64,000 nucleotides of DNA, taken from the NCBI GenBank assembly GCA_020073015.1, contig JAIQFZ010000003.1:1-64000 (forward strand), given 5' to 3'. This DNA comes from Terriglobia bacterium. GTDB lineage: Bacteria > Acidobacteriota > Terriglobia > Terriglobales > Acidobacteriaceae. The notes beneath the pieces were generated by a model. It was not told the origin of the DNA and ran no database searches. It saw only the letters and a program-made list of their open reading frames with translations. A program made the position numbers and the translations under genes. Position 1 is the first letter of the stretch, and each line of letters begins with the position of its first letter. Below are positions 1-8,582 of this stretch, one piece after another.

Positions 1-94
1 TGGCGGATCCACAGCTCAGCAGCGTCAGACTGGCCGCAAGCAGGAGCAACAGTAGGAACAGGGCTCTTTTCAAAACCTGGGACTCCAGGAGCAT
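1..94 (-). CDS. N-terminal fragment of a lipoprotein (cut by window edge)
   Basis: Reading leftwards from an ATG at 94, the first 31 codons encode a charged stretch, a long Leu-rich hydrophobic run and LLSCGS. This is a typical signal peptidase II lipobox, so the product would be a lipid-anchored envelope protein. The rest lies outside the window and the function cannot be told. A TTG eight codons in, preceded by GGAG, is an alternative start. Confidence 0.5.
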   Translation of the reverse strand, partial: MLLESQVLKRALFLLLLLLAASLTLLSCGSA

Positions 95-217
95 GCAGGA
101 TAATCACTTGGATGCAAGCTATGGATTATAGCAAAGCTTAGAACCACCTCTGTTGCCGCGGCCGTGCAGTTCGGCGCATGAGTCTGCGTCCGCGGGAAGG
201 CCGTCATCACCGGACTG

Positions 218-1372
218 TCAGACGAAGAAGTGCTTGAGCAGATCCATCCTAACCTGCTCTTTGGCAACCGCTTGTCCGATGCGCCGGAGGTTGCCGATCT
301 GGTCGGCAGCGTCCATTTCACGTACTCTTTGGGGATCGATGTCGGGAAGATTCAGGTCGTCAAGGCGGTCGCGGGTCAGGTTGATGGTGATGCGCTGGTA
401 GGTCAGGGCCTTGCTGAAACCGAGTCCAGAGCTCATGAGGTCCAGTGCATCGGGGGCCGGGACACCGGCGGCTCGGGCCGCCGCAATTTCGGCCACTGGG
501 ATTGGGTCTTTCCCCCTGGGCGGCTGGCCGATCAGGTGCATCAGCACATTCTGCTGAAGGTTCGCATCCGCCAAGAGTTCCTTGACTGAGTATCGAGCCC
601 AGTCGAGCAGATTGTAATGTTCAGCCTTTCCTTTGGGGACGGTGAGGACGCTAAAGCCGGTTCCGAGCGAAATCAGCAGGAGCTTGTCGACGCCGGTGGG
701 CCATCCAAACCGGTATCTCGGGTCGGTGGCTTCGAGGAAAACCTGCAACGACGGATTGTTGTAACTGCTCACGCCGCCGTCGATGAATTCGAAGTCCTGG
801 AGTTGGCCCTGGTCGTCGGGAACCGAGATGGGCTGCGGCGGGAAGTACGTTGGCGCGGCGGTGCTGGCCCGGACGACCTGCCAGAGCGGCAAACCAGCGT
901 TGTTGGCAAAGTAGCGCCCCTTGGGGTTGTTGGTGAAGAACCAGGTTGTTCCCAGCGTTACGTTCTTCGAAACAATGAGGATGTTGGTGCGCAGCTTCGT
1001 GCTTCCCAGGGTCGCGTCTTCCCCGAAAACATCTTGCAGGTGCTGGGCAAGCGGTCCGCTGGGGTAGAGGTGCCAAAAACGCTCGAGCAGGAAAACCTTG
1101 GTGAAGATTTCCTGTCCGTAGGTGAGGTAGAAGTCGCGAAGCTGGTCTGCCTTCAAGCCCAGGCAGAGACCGGCGGCGAGGATCGCACCGGTGCTGGTGC
1201 CTCCGATCAGGTCGAAGCGGTCACAGAGCGGGGCTTCGTGGCCGGTGATCGTGTTGAGTTGGGCCTCGATTGCGATCAAAGACTCGGCCGGGATCAGACC
1301 GGCGAGACCTCCGCCGTCGATGGAGAGAAGACGCATCGGCCGGGTCGAGGAATTCGAGGTGGTGTTCTCCAT
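218..1372 (-). CDS. Patatin-like phospholipase / acyl hydrolase
   Basis: Patatin-family lipid acyl hydrolase, about 384 aa. The N-terminus carries the glycine-rich oxyanion motif SIDGGGLAG (around residues 18-26). The nucleophile elbow GGTSTG (GxSxG, around residues 57-62) and the catalytic dyad Asp in IDGG (around residue 200) follow in the usual order. These residues define the Ser-Asp dyad that hydrolyses lipid acyl esters. No signal peptide is seen, so a cytoplasmic enzyme is likely. The frame is open to a GTG at 1441; the ATG at 1372 is preferred because it sits just before the conserved region, but the longer form is not excluded. It stands alone, without an obvious operon partner. Confidence 0.85.
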   Translation of the reverse strand: MENTTSNSSTRPMRLLSIDGGGLAGLIPAESLIAIEAQLNTITGHEAPLCDRFDLIGGTSTGAILAAGLCLGLKADQLRDFYLTYGQEIFTKVFLLERFWHLYPSGPLAQHLQDVFGEDATLGSTKLRTNILIVSKNVTLGTTWFFTNNPKGRYFANNAGLPLWQVVRASTAAPTYFPPQPISVPDDQGQLQDFEFIDGGVSSYNNPSLQVFLEATDPRYRFGWPTGVDKLLLISLGTGFSVLTVPKGKAEHYNLLDWARYSVKELLADANLQQNVLMHLIGQPPRGKDPIPVAEIAAARAAGVPAPDALDLMSSGLGFSKALTYQRITINLTRDRLDDLNLPDIDPQRVREMDAADQIGNLRRIGQAVAKEQVRMDLLKHFFV

Positions 1373-1591
1373 AAGACAGGCGCGCCTTTCGACTACGCGA
1401 GATCGGATGGCTTGAGCTTCAGTAAGAATCTCCGGTGTCACAGGAAATTTCGCGCCACGAATCGTAGGTCATACCTGCTTTGCGGGCGGCCAGACTCTGA
1501 TGGGTGTCAGCCACGGGCGATTTTGCCCCGCACATAGCTGATAGCGTCAGGCCATTTCACCACAATCGGGCAAAAAGGCACGAGACTTGAT

Positions 1592-1942
1592 CTAGTCCAC
1601 GCCCAGCATGGCCAGCGACTCTTCCAGAAACGGCAAGTCGACCCGCAACTGACGCCCGTTCGCCGGCATGTCCTCCACTTCGTCGAAGCCGTGGAATAGC
1701 CGCATTTTGACGGCGGCGTATTGTTCAGAGTCAGCCAGGGGGCGTCCGTGAGCCTCGGCCCAAACAGCGACAACCGAGCGCGGCAGAACGACGCTGACCG
1801 CGTAGGTGGTCTTGCGGTCAGAGGTGACGTCGAAGACGTACTCCGTGGCGTCAGGGGCCTGCGCCGGGCGTTTGCCCACGAAGTAGTACTGATACACGTA
1901 CCCTTGCTGCCCGGTATACGTTTTGAGGCGACGGACGGTCAT
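1592..1942 (-). CDS. Conserved hypothetical protein, 116 aa
   Basis: Small soluble protein, function not recognised. It starts MTVRRLKTYTGQQGYVYQYYF and has a mixed alpha/beta look, with no signal peptide or membrane segment. The ATG at 1942 is chosen because upstream codons run into an intergenic inverted repeat (1951-2036) and translate as repetitive peptide. It lies downstream of galT on the same strand, separated only by that repeat, so the two may be co-transcribed. Coding bias and intact length support a real gene. Confidence 0.65.
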   Translation of the reverse strand: MTVRRLKTYTGQQGYVYQYYFVGKRPAQAPDATEYVFDVTSDRKTTYAVSVVLPRSVVAVWAEAHGRPLADSEQYAAVKMRLFHGFDEVEDMPANGRQLRVDLPFLEESLAMLGVD

Positions 1943-1950
1943 GGAACACC

Positions 1951-2036
1951 GTAGCTCGGAGTTCGTAGTTCGTAGTTCGTAGTTTGCCACTCGCCCGGTA
2001 CGAGCTACAAGACGCGAGCTACGAACTCCGAGCTAC
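1951..2036. repeat. Intergenic inverted repeat of the GTAGCTCGGAGTTCGTAG word family
   Basis: The 18-bp arms at 1951-1968 (GTAGCTCGGAGTTCGTAG) and 2019-2036 are perfect reverse complements. The left arm continues as a tandem of GTAGTTC words. The element fills the whole space between the galT stop and the next gene start on the minus strand. Confidence 0.85.
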
Positions 2037-2040
2037 GAAT

Positions 2041-3027
2041 TCAGATCTCCGCCTCCCGCAGGCGTTTCACCGCCGTCTCCGAAGTGACCGGAGAATAATA
2101 AACTTCCTTGAACGTGTAAGACTTCGCCTTGGCTTCCAGCACCGGCAGAATCTCAATGTGCCAGTGGTAGTCGTCGTCCAGAGTCTTCCAATAGCCGAGG
2201 GCCGTAGAAGCGTGCTGGCTGTTCGGCGACGTGTGCAGCACCAGGTGGAAGGCCTCGGTAATGCTGCGGATCCGCTGCAGGGTTCGCCGCAGCAACGCAG
2301 CCAGATCCGTCAGATTCCCGACCCGGGACGAGCTGGTGCGTTCGAAAGAAGCTTCATGGCTGCGCGGCAGGATCCAGGATTCGTAGGGCACGCGCGGAGC
2401 ATAGGGACAGAACGCGGCGTAGTCCCCGCGAATCTCGATGATGCGCGCACCCTGCCGCTCCTCCTGCGCCAGGATGTCACAGAAGACGCACCTTTCTTTG
2501 CTGTCAAAATAGTCGCGGCCGGCGCGCAGTTCGTAGAGCACGCGGCGCGGCACAAACGTGGTCGCCGTCAGTTGCGAGGTGGGATGCTCGAATTCCTGTC
2601 CCGCGCTGACCCCATGATTCTTGAAGATGCTGACGTACTTGAAACGGCTGTCACGCTTCAAGTCCTGAATGCGTTGGGCCACCAACCGCAGAAATTGTTC
2701 GACATCGGCATCGCTCGAGTTCCAGAGATGGCCGTCGTGGCGGGGATTCTCCAGCAGGACTTCGTGCGCTCCCACCGATCCCATGCGGTCGTACAGGCCA
2801 TCGCCGCGACGGCCCGCTTCGCCTTCAATGTGATAGAGCGCGTGGGGATGGACCACGGAGCGCGCCGACCATGCGCCGCCGTCGAGGCCGGGCAGGTTGG
2901 CCACGATCTGGGCAGGTTGGGCCGAAGGACCGCAAAAGCGACAGGGTTCCGAACGCGGGGTAGGCTCGATGACATCGTCGCCCGTAATCACCCACGAGCG
3001 CGTAATGGGATCCTTGCGAAGTTCCAT
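2041..3027 (-). CDS. galT: Galactose-1-phosphate uridylyltransferase
   Basis: GalT of the histidine-triad superfamily, 328 aa, transfers UMP between UDP-glucose and galactose-1-phosphate in the Leloir pathway. The first half has a CRFC zinc pair (residues 29-32) and a second pair CVFC near residue 180. Near the C-terminus, YHWHIEILP carries the paired histidines typical of the family's second domain. Some acidobacterial relatives act on other sugar-1-phosphates, so the exact substrate is inferred. No other galactose genes are nearby. Confidence 0.85.
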   Translation of the reverse strand: MELRKDPITRSWVITGDDVIEPTPRSEPCRFCGPSAQPAQIVANLPGLDGGAWSARSVVHPHALYHIEGEAGRRGDGLYDRMGSVGAHEVLLENPRHDGHLWNSSDADVEQFLRLVAQRIQDLKRDSRFKYVSIFKNHGVSAGQEFEHPTSQLTATTFVPRRVLYELRAGRDYFDSKERCVFCDILAQEERQGARIIEIRGDYAAFCPYAPRVPYESWILPRSHEASFERTSSSRVGNLTDLAALLRRTLQRIRSITEAFHLVLHTSPNSQHASTALGYWKTLDDDYHWHIEILPVLEAKAKSYTFKEVYYSPVTSETAVKRLREAEI

Positions 3028-3068
3028 GCCGTAAGGAAAACAAAACGCCGCAAGCGAGTCAAATGAAT

Positions 3069-3160
3069 TGATAATTTGTGATCTTTAATCTGGTAATTTA
3101 AGGCGGTCGCCATCGAGAGATTGCAAATTACCCGATTACAAATTACAAGATTACCAATTG
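3069..3160. repeat. Intergenic inverted repeat of GGTAATCTGTAATTTG words
   Basis: Between galT and mutS, which are divergent, the left arm (about 3066-3100) is built of TAATTTG/TAATCTGG words. The right arm (3121-3160) is its imperfect reverse complement, GCAAATTACCCGATTACAAA and so on. It is AT-rich compared with its surroundings and has the same architecture as the 1951-2036 element although its words differ. Confidence 0.7.
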
Positions 3161-3164
3161 CCTT

Positions 3165-5843
3165 ATGTCTGAGCCCTCCACGCCGCTGATGAGGCAATAT
3201 GCCGCCATCAAGAAGGAGCATCCCAACGCTCTGTTGTTCTTCCGGCTGGGCGACTTCTACGAGTTGTTCTTCGAGGATGCGGTAGTGGCCGCGCGCGAGT
3301 TGCAGATCACCCTGACCTCGCGCAACAAAGAAAAGGGTGTCGCTATCCCGATGTGCGGGGTGCCCTACCATTCGGCGGAGGGATACATCTCGAAACTGAT
3401 CCGTCGTGGATTCAAGGTCGCCGTCTGCGAGCAGGTGGAGGACCCGCGACTGGCGAAGAAACTGGTGCGGCGGGAAGTGACGCGCGTGGTTACGCCCGGC
3501 ACAGCAGCCGATTCTTCGCTGAGTTCAGAGGAGAACAACTTTCTGGCGGCCGTAGCTTCAGTCGACGACCGGGTGGGATTCGCCGCGCTGGATCTATCGA
3601 CGGGTGAATTTCGGGCGACTGAGTTCGCCGGGGAATCGGCCGAGCGTCGCATTCAAGAAGAACTTGAACAATTGCGGCCAAGAGAGCTGCTTTATGGATC
3701 TTCCGCACCTCTATTTGAAAGAAGAAATAGTGGAGCGACGAGCGCACCCGCCCGTCCTGCAACGGAATCCTCGACGACCATACCCGCAAGGTCTACGAGC
3801 GGCGTGGCCGAGACTCCGCTCGACGACTGGATCTTCGCGCCCGACCACGCCGTCCCACTGCTGGAGAATCACTTCGGCGTGCTCTCGCTGGAAGGCTTCG
3901 GACTGGCCGGCAAGCCAGCGGCGGCGGCGGCGGCGGGAGCGATTTTGTATTACATCCGGTCCACCCAGCGCGGGACGCTCGATCACATCGACCGTATCGG
4001 CTTCTACGAGCGACAGAACTGCTTGGTCCTCGATGCCACGACCGTGCGGAACCTGGAGTTGATGGAGCCGCTATTTGCCGGGACGGATGCGGGCGTAACC
4101 CTGTTCCGCTGTCTCGATGCTACGGTCACGCCCATGGGAAAGCGCCTGCTGCGAGCCTGGATGCTGCGGCCGTCGCTAGACCGAGCCGAGATAGAGGCTC
4201 GGCTGGACGCGGTGGAAGTGCAGGTGAAGGATCTGGTCGGGCGCGAGGAGCTGCGCCGAGCCCTGGATGGGATCCTCGACCTGGAGCGACTGCTGAGCCG
4301 CGTAACGCTGGAGACGGCGAATCCTCGTGATGTTCTGGCGCTGGCGGCCTCGCTGGCGCGCCTTCCCCACGTGCGGAAGGTATTGGCCGGGCTTTCGGCG
4401 GCGCGGCTGAACTCCTTGCACTCGCTGCTGGATGAACTTGGTGATCTACGTCAGAAGATCGAACAAACGATTGTTCCCGAGCCCCCGCTCACGCTGAGCG
4501 ACGGCGGCGTGATCGCTGCGGGAATCGACAAAGATCTCGACGAACTCCGCGACCTGAGCCGGAACTCGAAGCAGTACCTCACCCGGGTTGAGCAGCGCGA
4601 ACGCGAGCGCACCGGCATCGGTTCGCTCAAGGTGAAGTTCAACTCGATCTTCGGTTACTACATCGAGATCTCGAAAGCCAACCTGCATCTGGCTCCCTCG
4701 GACTATGAACGCAAGCAGACCCTGGTCAACGCCGAGCGCTTCACGACTCCGGAGCTGAAGGAATACGAGTCCAAGATTCTGGACGCCCAGGAGAAGATTG
4801 TCGAGATCGAGCGCCGTCTCTTTGCCGAATTACGATCTGCGATTGCCGCCGAAGCGAAACGCATTCGCCAGACCGCGCTGGTCCTGGCCGAAGTGGACGT
4901 GCTGGCCTGCCTGGCCCACATTGCCGCGCTGCGCAATTATTGCCGACCTAGGTTCACTGAGAAGCCCGAAGAATCAAGCGATCTGGAGATTGTCGAAGGA
5001 CGGCATCCGGTGATCGAGCAGCAGGAACTGGCAGCAGGAAGCGAGCGGTTTGTCCCCAACGACCTGTTTCTGAATTCCTCGACGCACAGCATCGTGATCC
5101 TGACCGGCCCGAACATGGGCGGCAAGAGCACCTATCTTCGACAAACCGCGCTGATCGCGATCCTGGCCCAGATGGGATCGTTTGTTCCGGCGCGGTCGGC
5201 GCGGCTGGGAATCGTGGACCGCGTATTCACGCGCATTGGGGCCAGCGACAATCTAGCCCGCGGCCGCTCAACGTTCATGGTTGAGATGACTGAGACTGCG
5301 GCGATTCTGCACACGGCGACGGCGCGCTCGCTGATCCTGCTCGATGAGGTCGGCCGCGGCACCTCCACCTACGACGGGCTCGCGATTGCCTGGGCCGCAA
5401 TCGAATATCTGCATGCGCGGGTGCATGCCAAGACCCTGTTCGCAACCCACTACTTCGAACTGACGGAACTGGCCGAGCAGTTGAGTGGGGTCAAGAATTA
5501 CCACGTGTCGGTCAAGGAAACGGGCGGGAGCGTGGTCTTTCTGCGCAAAGTCGAGCCCGGAGCAGCCGACCGCAGCTACGGCATTGAAGTAGCCAAGCTG
5601 GCTGGACTGCCGCATGAAGTCGTAGTGCGCGCCCGCGAGGTACTGGCCGAGCACGAATCCGCCGAACATCAACTCTCGGGACACCTGACGCCCGGCGCAG
5701 AACCGGAGCGTCCAGCCCAGTTGACTATCTTTACTCCGCTCTCGCAGCCCGTGCTTGAGAAGTTACGCGAAGTAGATTTGAACCGGCTGACGCCGCTGGA
5801 AGCGCTAAACTTGCTGGCGGAGCTGAAGAGGCAGATTGAGTGA
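3165..5843 (+). CDS. mutS: DNA mismatch repair protein MutS
   Basis: MutS, 892 aa, recognises mismatches and starts mismatch repair. The mismatch-binding Phe-x-Glu is visible as GDFYELF (residues 29-35). The ABC-type ATPase has Walker [10 protein letters not shown] (near residue 646) and Walker [14 protein letters not shown] (near residue 722), followed by the HATHYF-like helix and a C-terminal extension. The length fits MutS1 rather than MutS2. A Ser/Thr/Ala-rich segment around residues 185-215 is a poorly conserved linker. The next gene overlaps its stop by 4 bases, so it heads a small operon. Confidence 0.97.
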   Translation: MSEPSTPLMRQYAAIKKEHPNALLFFRLGDFYELFFEDAVVAARELQITLTSRNKEKGVAIPMCGVPYHSAEGYISKLIRRGFKVAVCEQVEDPRLAKKLVRREVTRVVTPGTAADSSLSSEENNFLAAVASVDDRVGFAALDLSTGEFRATEFAGESAERRIQEELEQLRPRELLYGSSAPLFERRNSGATSAPARPATESSTTIPARSTSGVAETPLDDWIFAPDHAVPLLENHFGVLSLEGFGLAGKPAAAAAAGAILYYIRSTQRGTLDHIDRIGFYERQNCLVLDATTVRNLELMEPLFAGTDAGVTLFRCLDATVTPMGKRLLRAWMLRPSLDRAEIEARLDAVEVQVKDLVGREELRRALDGILDLERLLSRVTLETANPRDVLALAASLARLPHVRKVLAGLSAARLNSLHSLLDELGDLRQKIEQTIVPEPPLTLSDGGVIAAGIDKDLDELRDLSRNSKQYLTRVEQRERERTGIGSLKVKFNSIFGYYIEISKANLHLAPSDYERKQTLVNAERFTTPELKEYESKILDAQEKIVEIERRLFAELRSAIAAEAKRIRQTALVLAEVDVLACLAHIAALRNYCRPRFTEKPEESSDLEIVEGRHPVIEQQELAAGSERFVPNDLFLNSSTHSIVILTGPNMGGKSTYLRQTALIAILAQMGSFVPARSARLGIVDRVFTRIGASDNLARGRSTFMVEMTETAAILHTATARSLILLDEVGRGTSTYDGLAIAWAAIEYLHARVHAKTLFATHYFELTELAEQLSGVKNYHVSVKETGGSVVFLRKVEPGAADRSYGIEVAKLAGLPHEVVVRAREVLAEHESAEHQLSGHLTPGAEPERPAQLTIFTPLSQPVLEKLREVDLNRLTPLEALNLLAELKRQIE

Positions 5844-6307
5844 GCCAGAAGTCACAAACGCAGCGGCCCGGAGACGTCACGATTGACAGCAACTGGGTCA
5901 TTGTGATCGGTATGGCTCTGCTTTTTGCGTTTACTGCCTTCCTCTTGGGCTGGAGCATCAGAGACCTTTTGTTCGATAAGGTCGGCCACGGAGTCTTGCA
6001 ACGCGCTCGCAGTGGACGGCTTGATACGCTTACGTACGCGATCGGGGCTGTCTATTTCTTCCTGTTTGCTTACTCGTTCCCAGCAAAAGTTCTAAAGGTT
6101 GCCTTCTTGTTGCTGGGAGCTAAATACTCGGTTCTCGTCGCCCTGGCCTATCTCCATGTTGCGGCCGGCGTGCAGCACTCCGTCGCCGTCGGTGAGTCGA
6201 TTGCCACCCAGATTGCCTACGCGATAATTCTTTTCGCGATGGCCCAGTGGTTCAGGTCTGTGGTCCGCTGGACTCCTCCATCTAATCATGGAGTCGCTGA
6301 CTCCTGA
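5840..6307 (+). CDS. Hypothetical integral membrane protein, 155 aa
   Basis: Small membrane protein with about four hydrophobic segments (near residues 20-42, 65-82, 86-108 and 120-140) and a hydrophilic N-terminus. It starts at a GTG that overlaps the mutS stop (GTGA), so translation is probably coupled. No family is recognised. The arrangement suggests co-transcription with mutS upstream and nagZ-anmK downstream (8-bp gap). Confidence 0.7.
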   Translation: MSQKSQTQRPGDVTIDSNWVIVIGMALLFAFTAFLLGWSIRDLLFDKVGHGVLQRARSGRLDTLTYAIGAVYFFLFAYSFPAKVLKVAFLLLGAKYSVLVALAYLHVAAGVQHSVAVGESIATQIAYAIILFAMAQWFRSVVRWTPPSNHGVADS

Positions 6308-6315
6308 GTATTCAC

Positions 6316-7398
6316 ATGCACATCATCCAACTCCTCATCATCGGCTTCGACGGAACCGAGATGTCCGCGCGCCTCGCTTCCCTGCTCACAAAGATTCAGC
6401 CCGCGGGCGTGATCCTGTTTGCTCGCAACATCACCGGCGCCGAGCAGACGCACGCCCTTCTGCGCGAGTGCCAGAAGTGCGTGGCAACACCGCTCTTCAC
6501 CTGCGTCGACCTGGAGGGCGGCCGCGTAGACCGCTTCCGTAACGTGATCGGATCAGCGCCCTCCGCCGCCGACGTCTTCGCCACCGGCGACCGCCGGCTC
6601 TTCCGCAAGCACGGGCGCGTCATCGGGGAGAACTGCCGCGCGCTCGGTTTCAACCTGGACTTCGCTCCGGCGCTCGACCTGGCGTTTGAGGCTTCGCGGT
6701 CGGTGATGAGTTCCCGATCTGTGTCGGCCGATCCGAAAGAAGTTCTGAAGTACGCGCGCGAATTCCTGCGCGGGTTGGGCGAGGCCGGCATGTTCGGATG
6801 CGGCAAGCATTTTCCCGGACTCGGCGAAGCCAATCTCGACACGCATCACGAACTGCCCAGCGTCCAGAAGCCATTCAAGAAGCTGTGGGAGCAGGATCTG
6901 GTACCGTATCGAATCATGCGGCGCGAACTCCCCTTCGTGATGATCTCGCACGCCGCGTTTCCTGCCGTCACAAAAGACCGCACACCGGCATCGCTTTCGA
7001 AGAAGTGGATCACGGACGTCTTGCGCAAGAAGATCGGCTACCGCGGGGTAATCTGCTCGGATGATCTGGAGATGGGTGGCGTGCTGGCGGCCACTCCGAT
7101 TGAGCAGGCGACGATTGAGCACATTCGCGCCGGGGGCGATCTCGCCCTCATCTGTCACCAGGAAGATTTGATTCTGCGGGCGCACGAGGCGATGATCCGC
7201 GAGGCTGAGCGAGATCGCGGATTTGCGCGGCGGGTTCAGGAGTCGGCGCGGCGCGTGCTGGCATTCAAGAAGAAACATCTGACGCGCTCCCGAACTCCCG
7301 CGCCGACTGCCCGTCGAATTGAGAAACTAACACGCCAACTCTGGGAATTCGCCGAGGAGATCCGGCTGGCCACGCTCGACCGCGAGGAGCAGGCATGA
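6316..7398 (+). CDS. nagZ: Beta-N-acetylhexosaminidase (glycoside hydrolase family 3)
   Basis: NagZ-type GH3 enzyme, 360 aa. In peptidoglycan recycling it removes N-acetylglucosamine from GlcNAc-anhydroMurNAc muropeptides. The family loop is present as KHFPGLGEANLDTHHELP (from about residue 163), keeping the Asp-Thr-His catalytic dyad although the usual HGD becomes LGE. The nucleophile is the Asp of SDDLEMGG (about residue 247). There is no signal peptide, consistent with cytoplasmic recycling. Its stop overlaps the anmK start (ATGA), which supports the assignment because AnmK acts on the sugar that NagZ releases. Confidence 0.92.
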   Translation: MHIIQLLIIGFDGTEMSARLASLLTKIQPAGVILFARNITGAEQTHALLRECQKCVATPLFTCVDLEGGRVDRFRNVIGSAPSAADVFATGDRRLFRKHGRVIGENCRALGFNLDFAPALDLAFEASRSVMSSRSVSADPKEVLKYAREFLRGLGEAGMFGCGKHFPGLGEANLDTHHELPSVQKPFKKLWEQDLVPYRIMRRELPFVMISHAAFPAVTKDRTPASLSKKWITDVLRKKIGYRGVICSDDLEMGGVLAATPIEQATIEHIRAGGDLALICHQEDLILRAHEAMIREAERDRGFARRVQESARRVLAFKKKHLTRSRTPAPTARRIEKLTRQLWEFAEEIRLATLDREEQA

Positions 7399-8582
7399 TT
7401 GTCGCCGGGGTGATGAGCGGCACGTCGGCGGACGGGATTAACGTGGCCGTCGTGCGGATCGAGGGGCCGGATAACCCAAGGAGCCGATCTCGCCGCCAAC
7501 ATTTGCGCGGACAAGAGTGTCCGCGCTACACACTTCTTGCTCACGCGGAGTATCCCTTCCCCGCTGCCGTGCGGCGCACAATCCTGGCAACCATGAACGC
7601 CGAGTTAGCCCGCGTTGCGGACCTGGCGCGCCTGAATTTTCTCCTGGGAGAGCTTTACGCCGACGCCGTGGCGAAGACTGCGCGCAAACACCGCGCAAAG
7701 CTCGACCTAGTTGGCTGTCACGGCCAGACGATCTATCACCAGGGCGTGGCCGCACCGTTCCTCGGACGCAAACTGGCGGTGACTTGGCAAACGGGAGAGG
7801 GCGCGGTGATCGCAGCGCGGCTGGGTGTGCCGGTAATCTCCGATTTTCGTCCGTCGGACATGGCAGCGGGTGGAAAAGGTGCGCCGCTGGTTCCATTCCT
7901 CGATTATTTTCTCTATCGCGACCAGCGCGTAGGGCGGATTGCACAGAACATTGGCGGGATTGCGAATCTAACGGCAATTCCGGCCGGCGCATCCCCGAGG
8001 CAAATCATCGCGTTCGACACAGGCCCGGGCAACATGGTCATCGATGCCGTCATGGAAGAGCTGTTCAGACGGCGCTATGACCGCGACGGCAAAGTCGCAG
8101 CCACGGGACAAATACAGGAAGGCGTAGTCGCACAGCTGATGCGCGAGTCATTCTTCCACCAGAAACCTCCGCGGACAGCCGGCCGCGAAGAATTTGGGCG
8201 GGAGTATGTAGGCCGCTTTCTTCGCCTCTGTCGCGGCGCGAGCAAGCCCGACGTCGTGGCGACAGCGACGGCTTTGACCGCACGATCGATTGCGGATGCA
8301 ATTCAGCGCTTCGTGCTGCGAAGCCGGCAGAACTATCGCGAAATGATTGTCTCCGGCGGCGGCGCCCACAATCCAACACTGATGGCCATGCTACGCAGCG
8401 CACTGGTAAAGCTTGGAATAGAACTGCGCTTTTCCGATGAGTTCGGGGTTCCAACGGAAGCGAAAGAAGCAGTGGCGTTTGCAGTGCTCGCACACGAAAC
8501 TTGGCACCGCCAGCCGTCGAATGTTCCCTCAGCCACGGGGGCGAAGCGGCCAGCGATCCTGGGGAAGATTTCGTATGCGTAA
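7395..8582 (+). CDS. anmK: Anhydro-N-acetylmuramic acid kinase
   Basis: AnmK, 395 aa, phosphorylates and opens 1,6-anhydro-MurNAc to MurNAc-6-phosphate. The N-terminal phosphate-binding motif GVMSGTSADG (residues 4-13) and FDTGPGNMVID (near residue 207) are diagnostic, and SGGGAHN lies near the C-terminus. About residues 30-46 are an insertion encoded by a palindromic repeat (7505-7531) in frame; typical family members go straight from the first strand to the next. Start overlaps nagZ. The following binding-protein gene starts inside its last codons. Confidence 0.95.
   Translation: MIVAGVMSGTSADGINVAVVRIEGPDNPRSRSRRQHLRGQECPRYTLLAHAEYPFPAAVRRTILATMNAELARVADLARLNFLLGELYADAVAKTARKHRAKLDLVGCHGQTIYHQGVAAPFLGRKLAVTWQTGEGAVIAARLGVPVISDFRPSDMAAGGKGAPLVPFLDYFLYRDQRVGRIAQNIGGIANLTAIPAGASPRQIIAFDTGPGNMVIDAVMEELFRRRYDRDGKVAATGQIQEGVVAQLMRESFFHQKPPRTAGREEFGREYVGRFLRLCRGASKPDVVATATALTARSIADAIQRFVLRSRQNYREMIVSGGGAHNPTLMAMLRSALVKLGIELRFSDEFGVPTEAKEAVAFAVLAHETWHRQPSNVPSATGAKRPAILGKISYA
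7505..7531. repeat. GCGGACAAGAGTGTCCGC palindrome inside anmK
   Basis: The hairpin core GCGGACAAGAGTGTCCGC followed by GCTACAC lies inside the anmK reading frame and is translated as LRGQECPRYT. The same sequence with the same GCTACAC flank recurs at 60512-60529 and, with CCTACAC, at 54450-54475, so it is a dispersed repeat. Confidence 0.85.
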
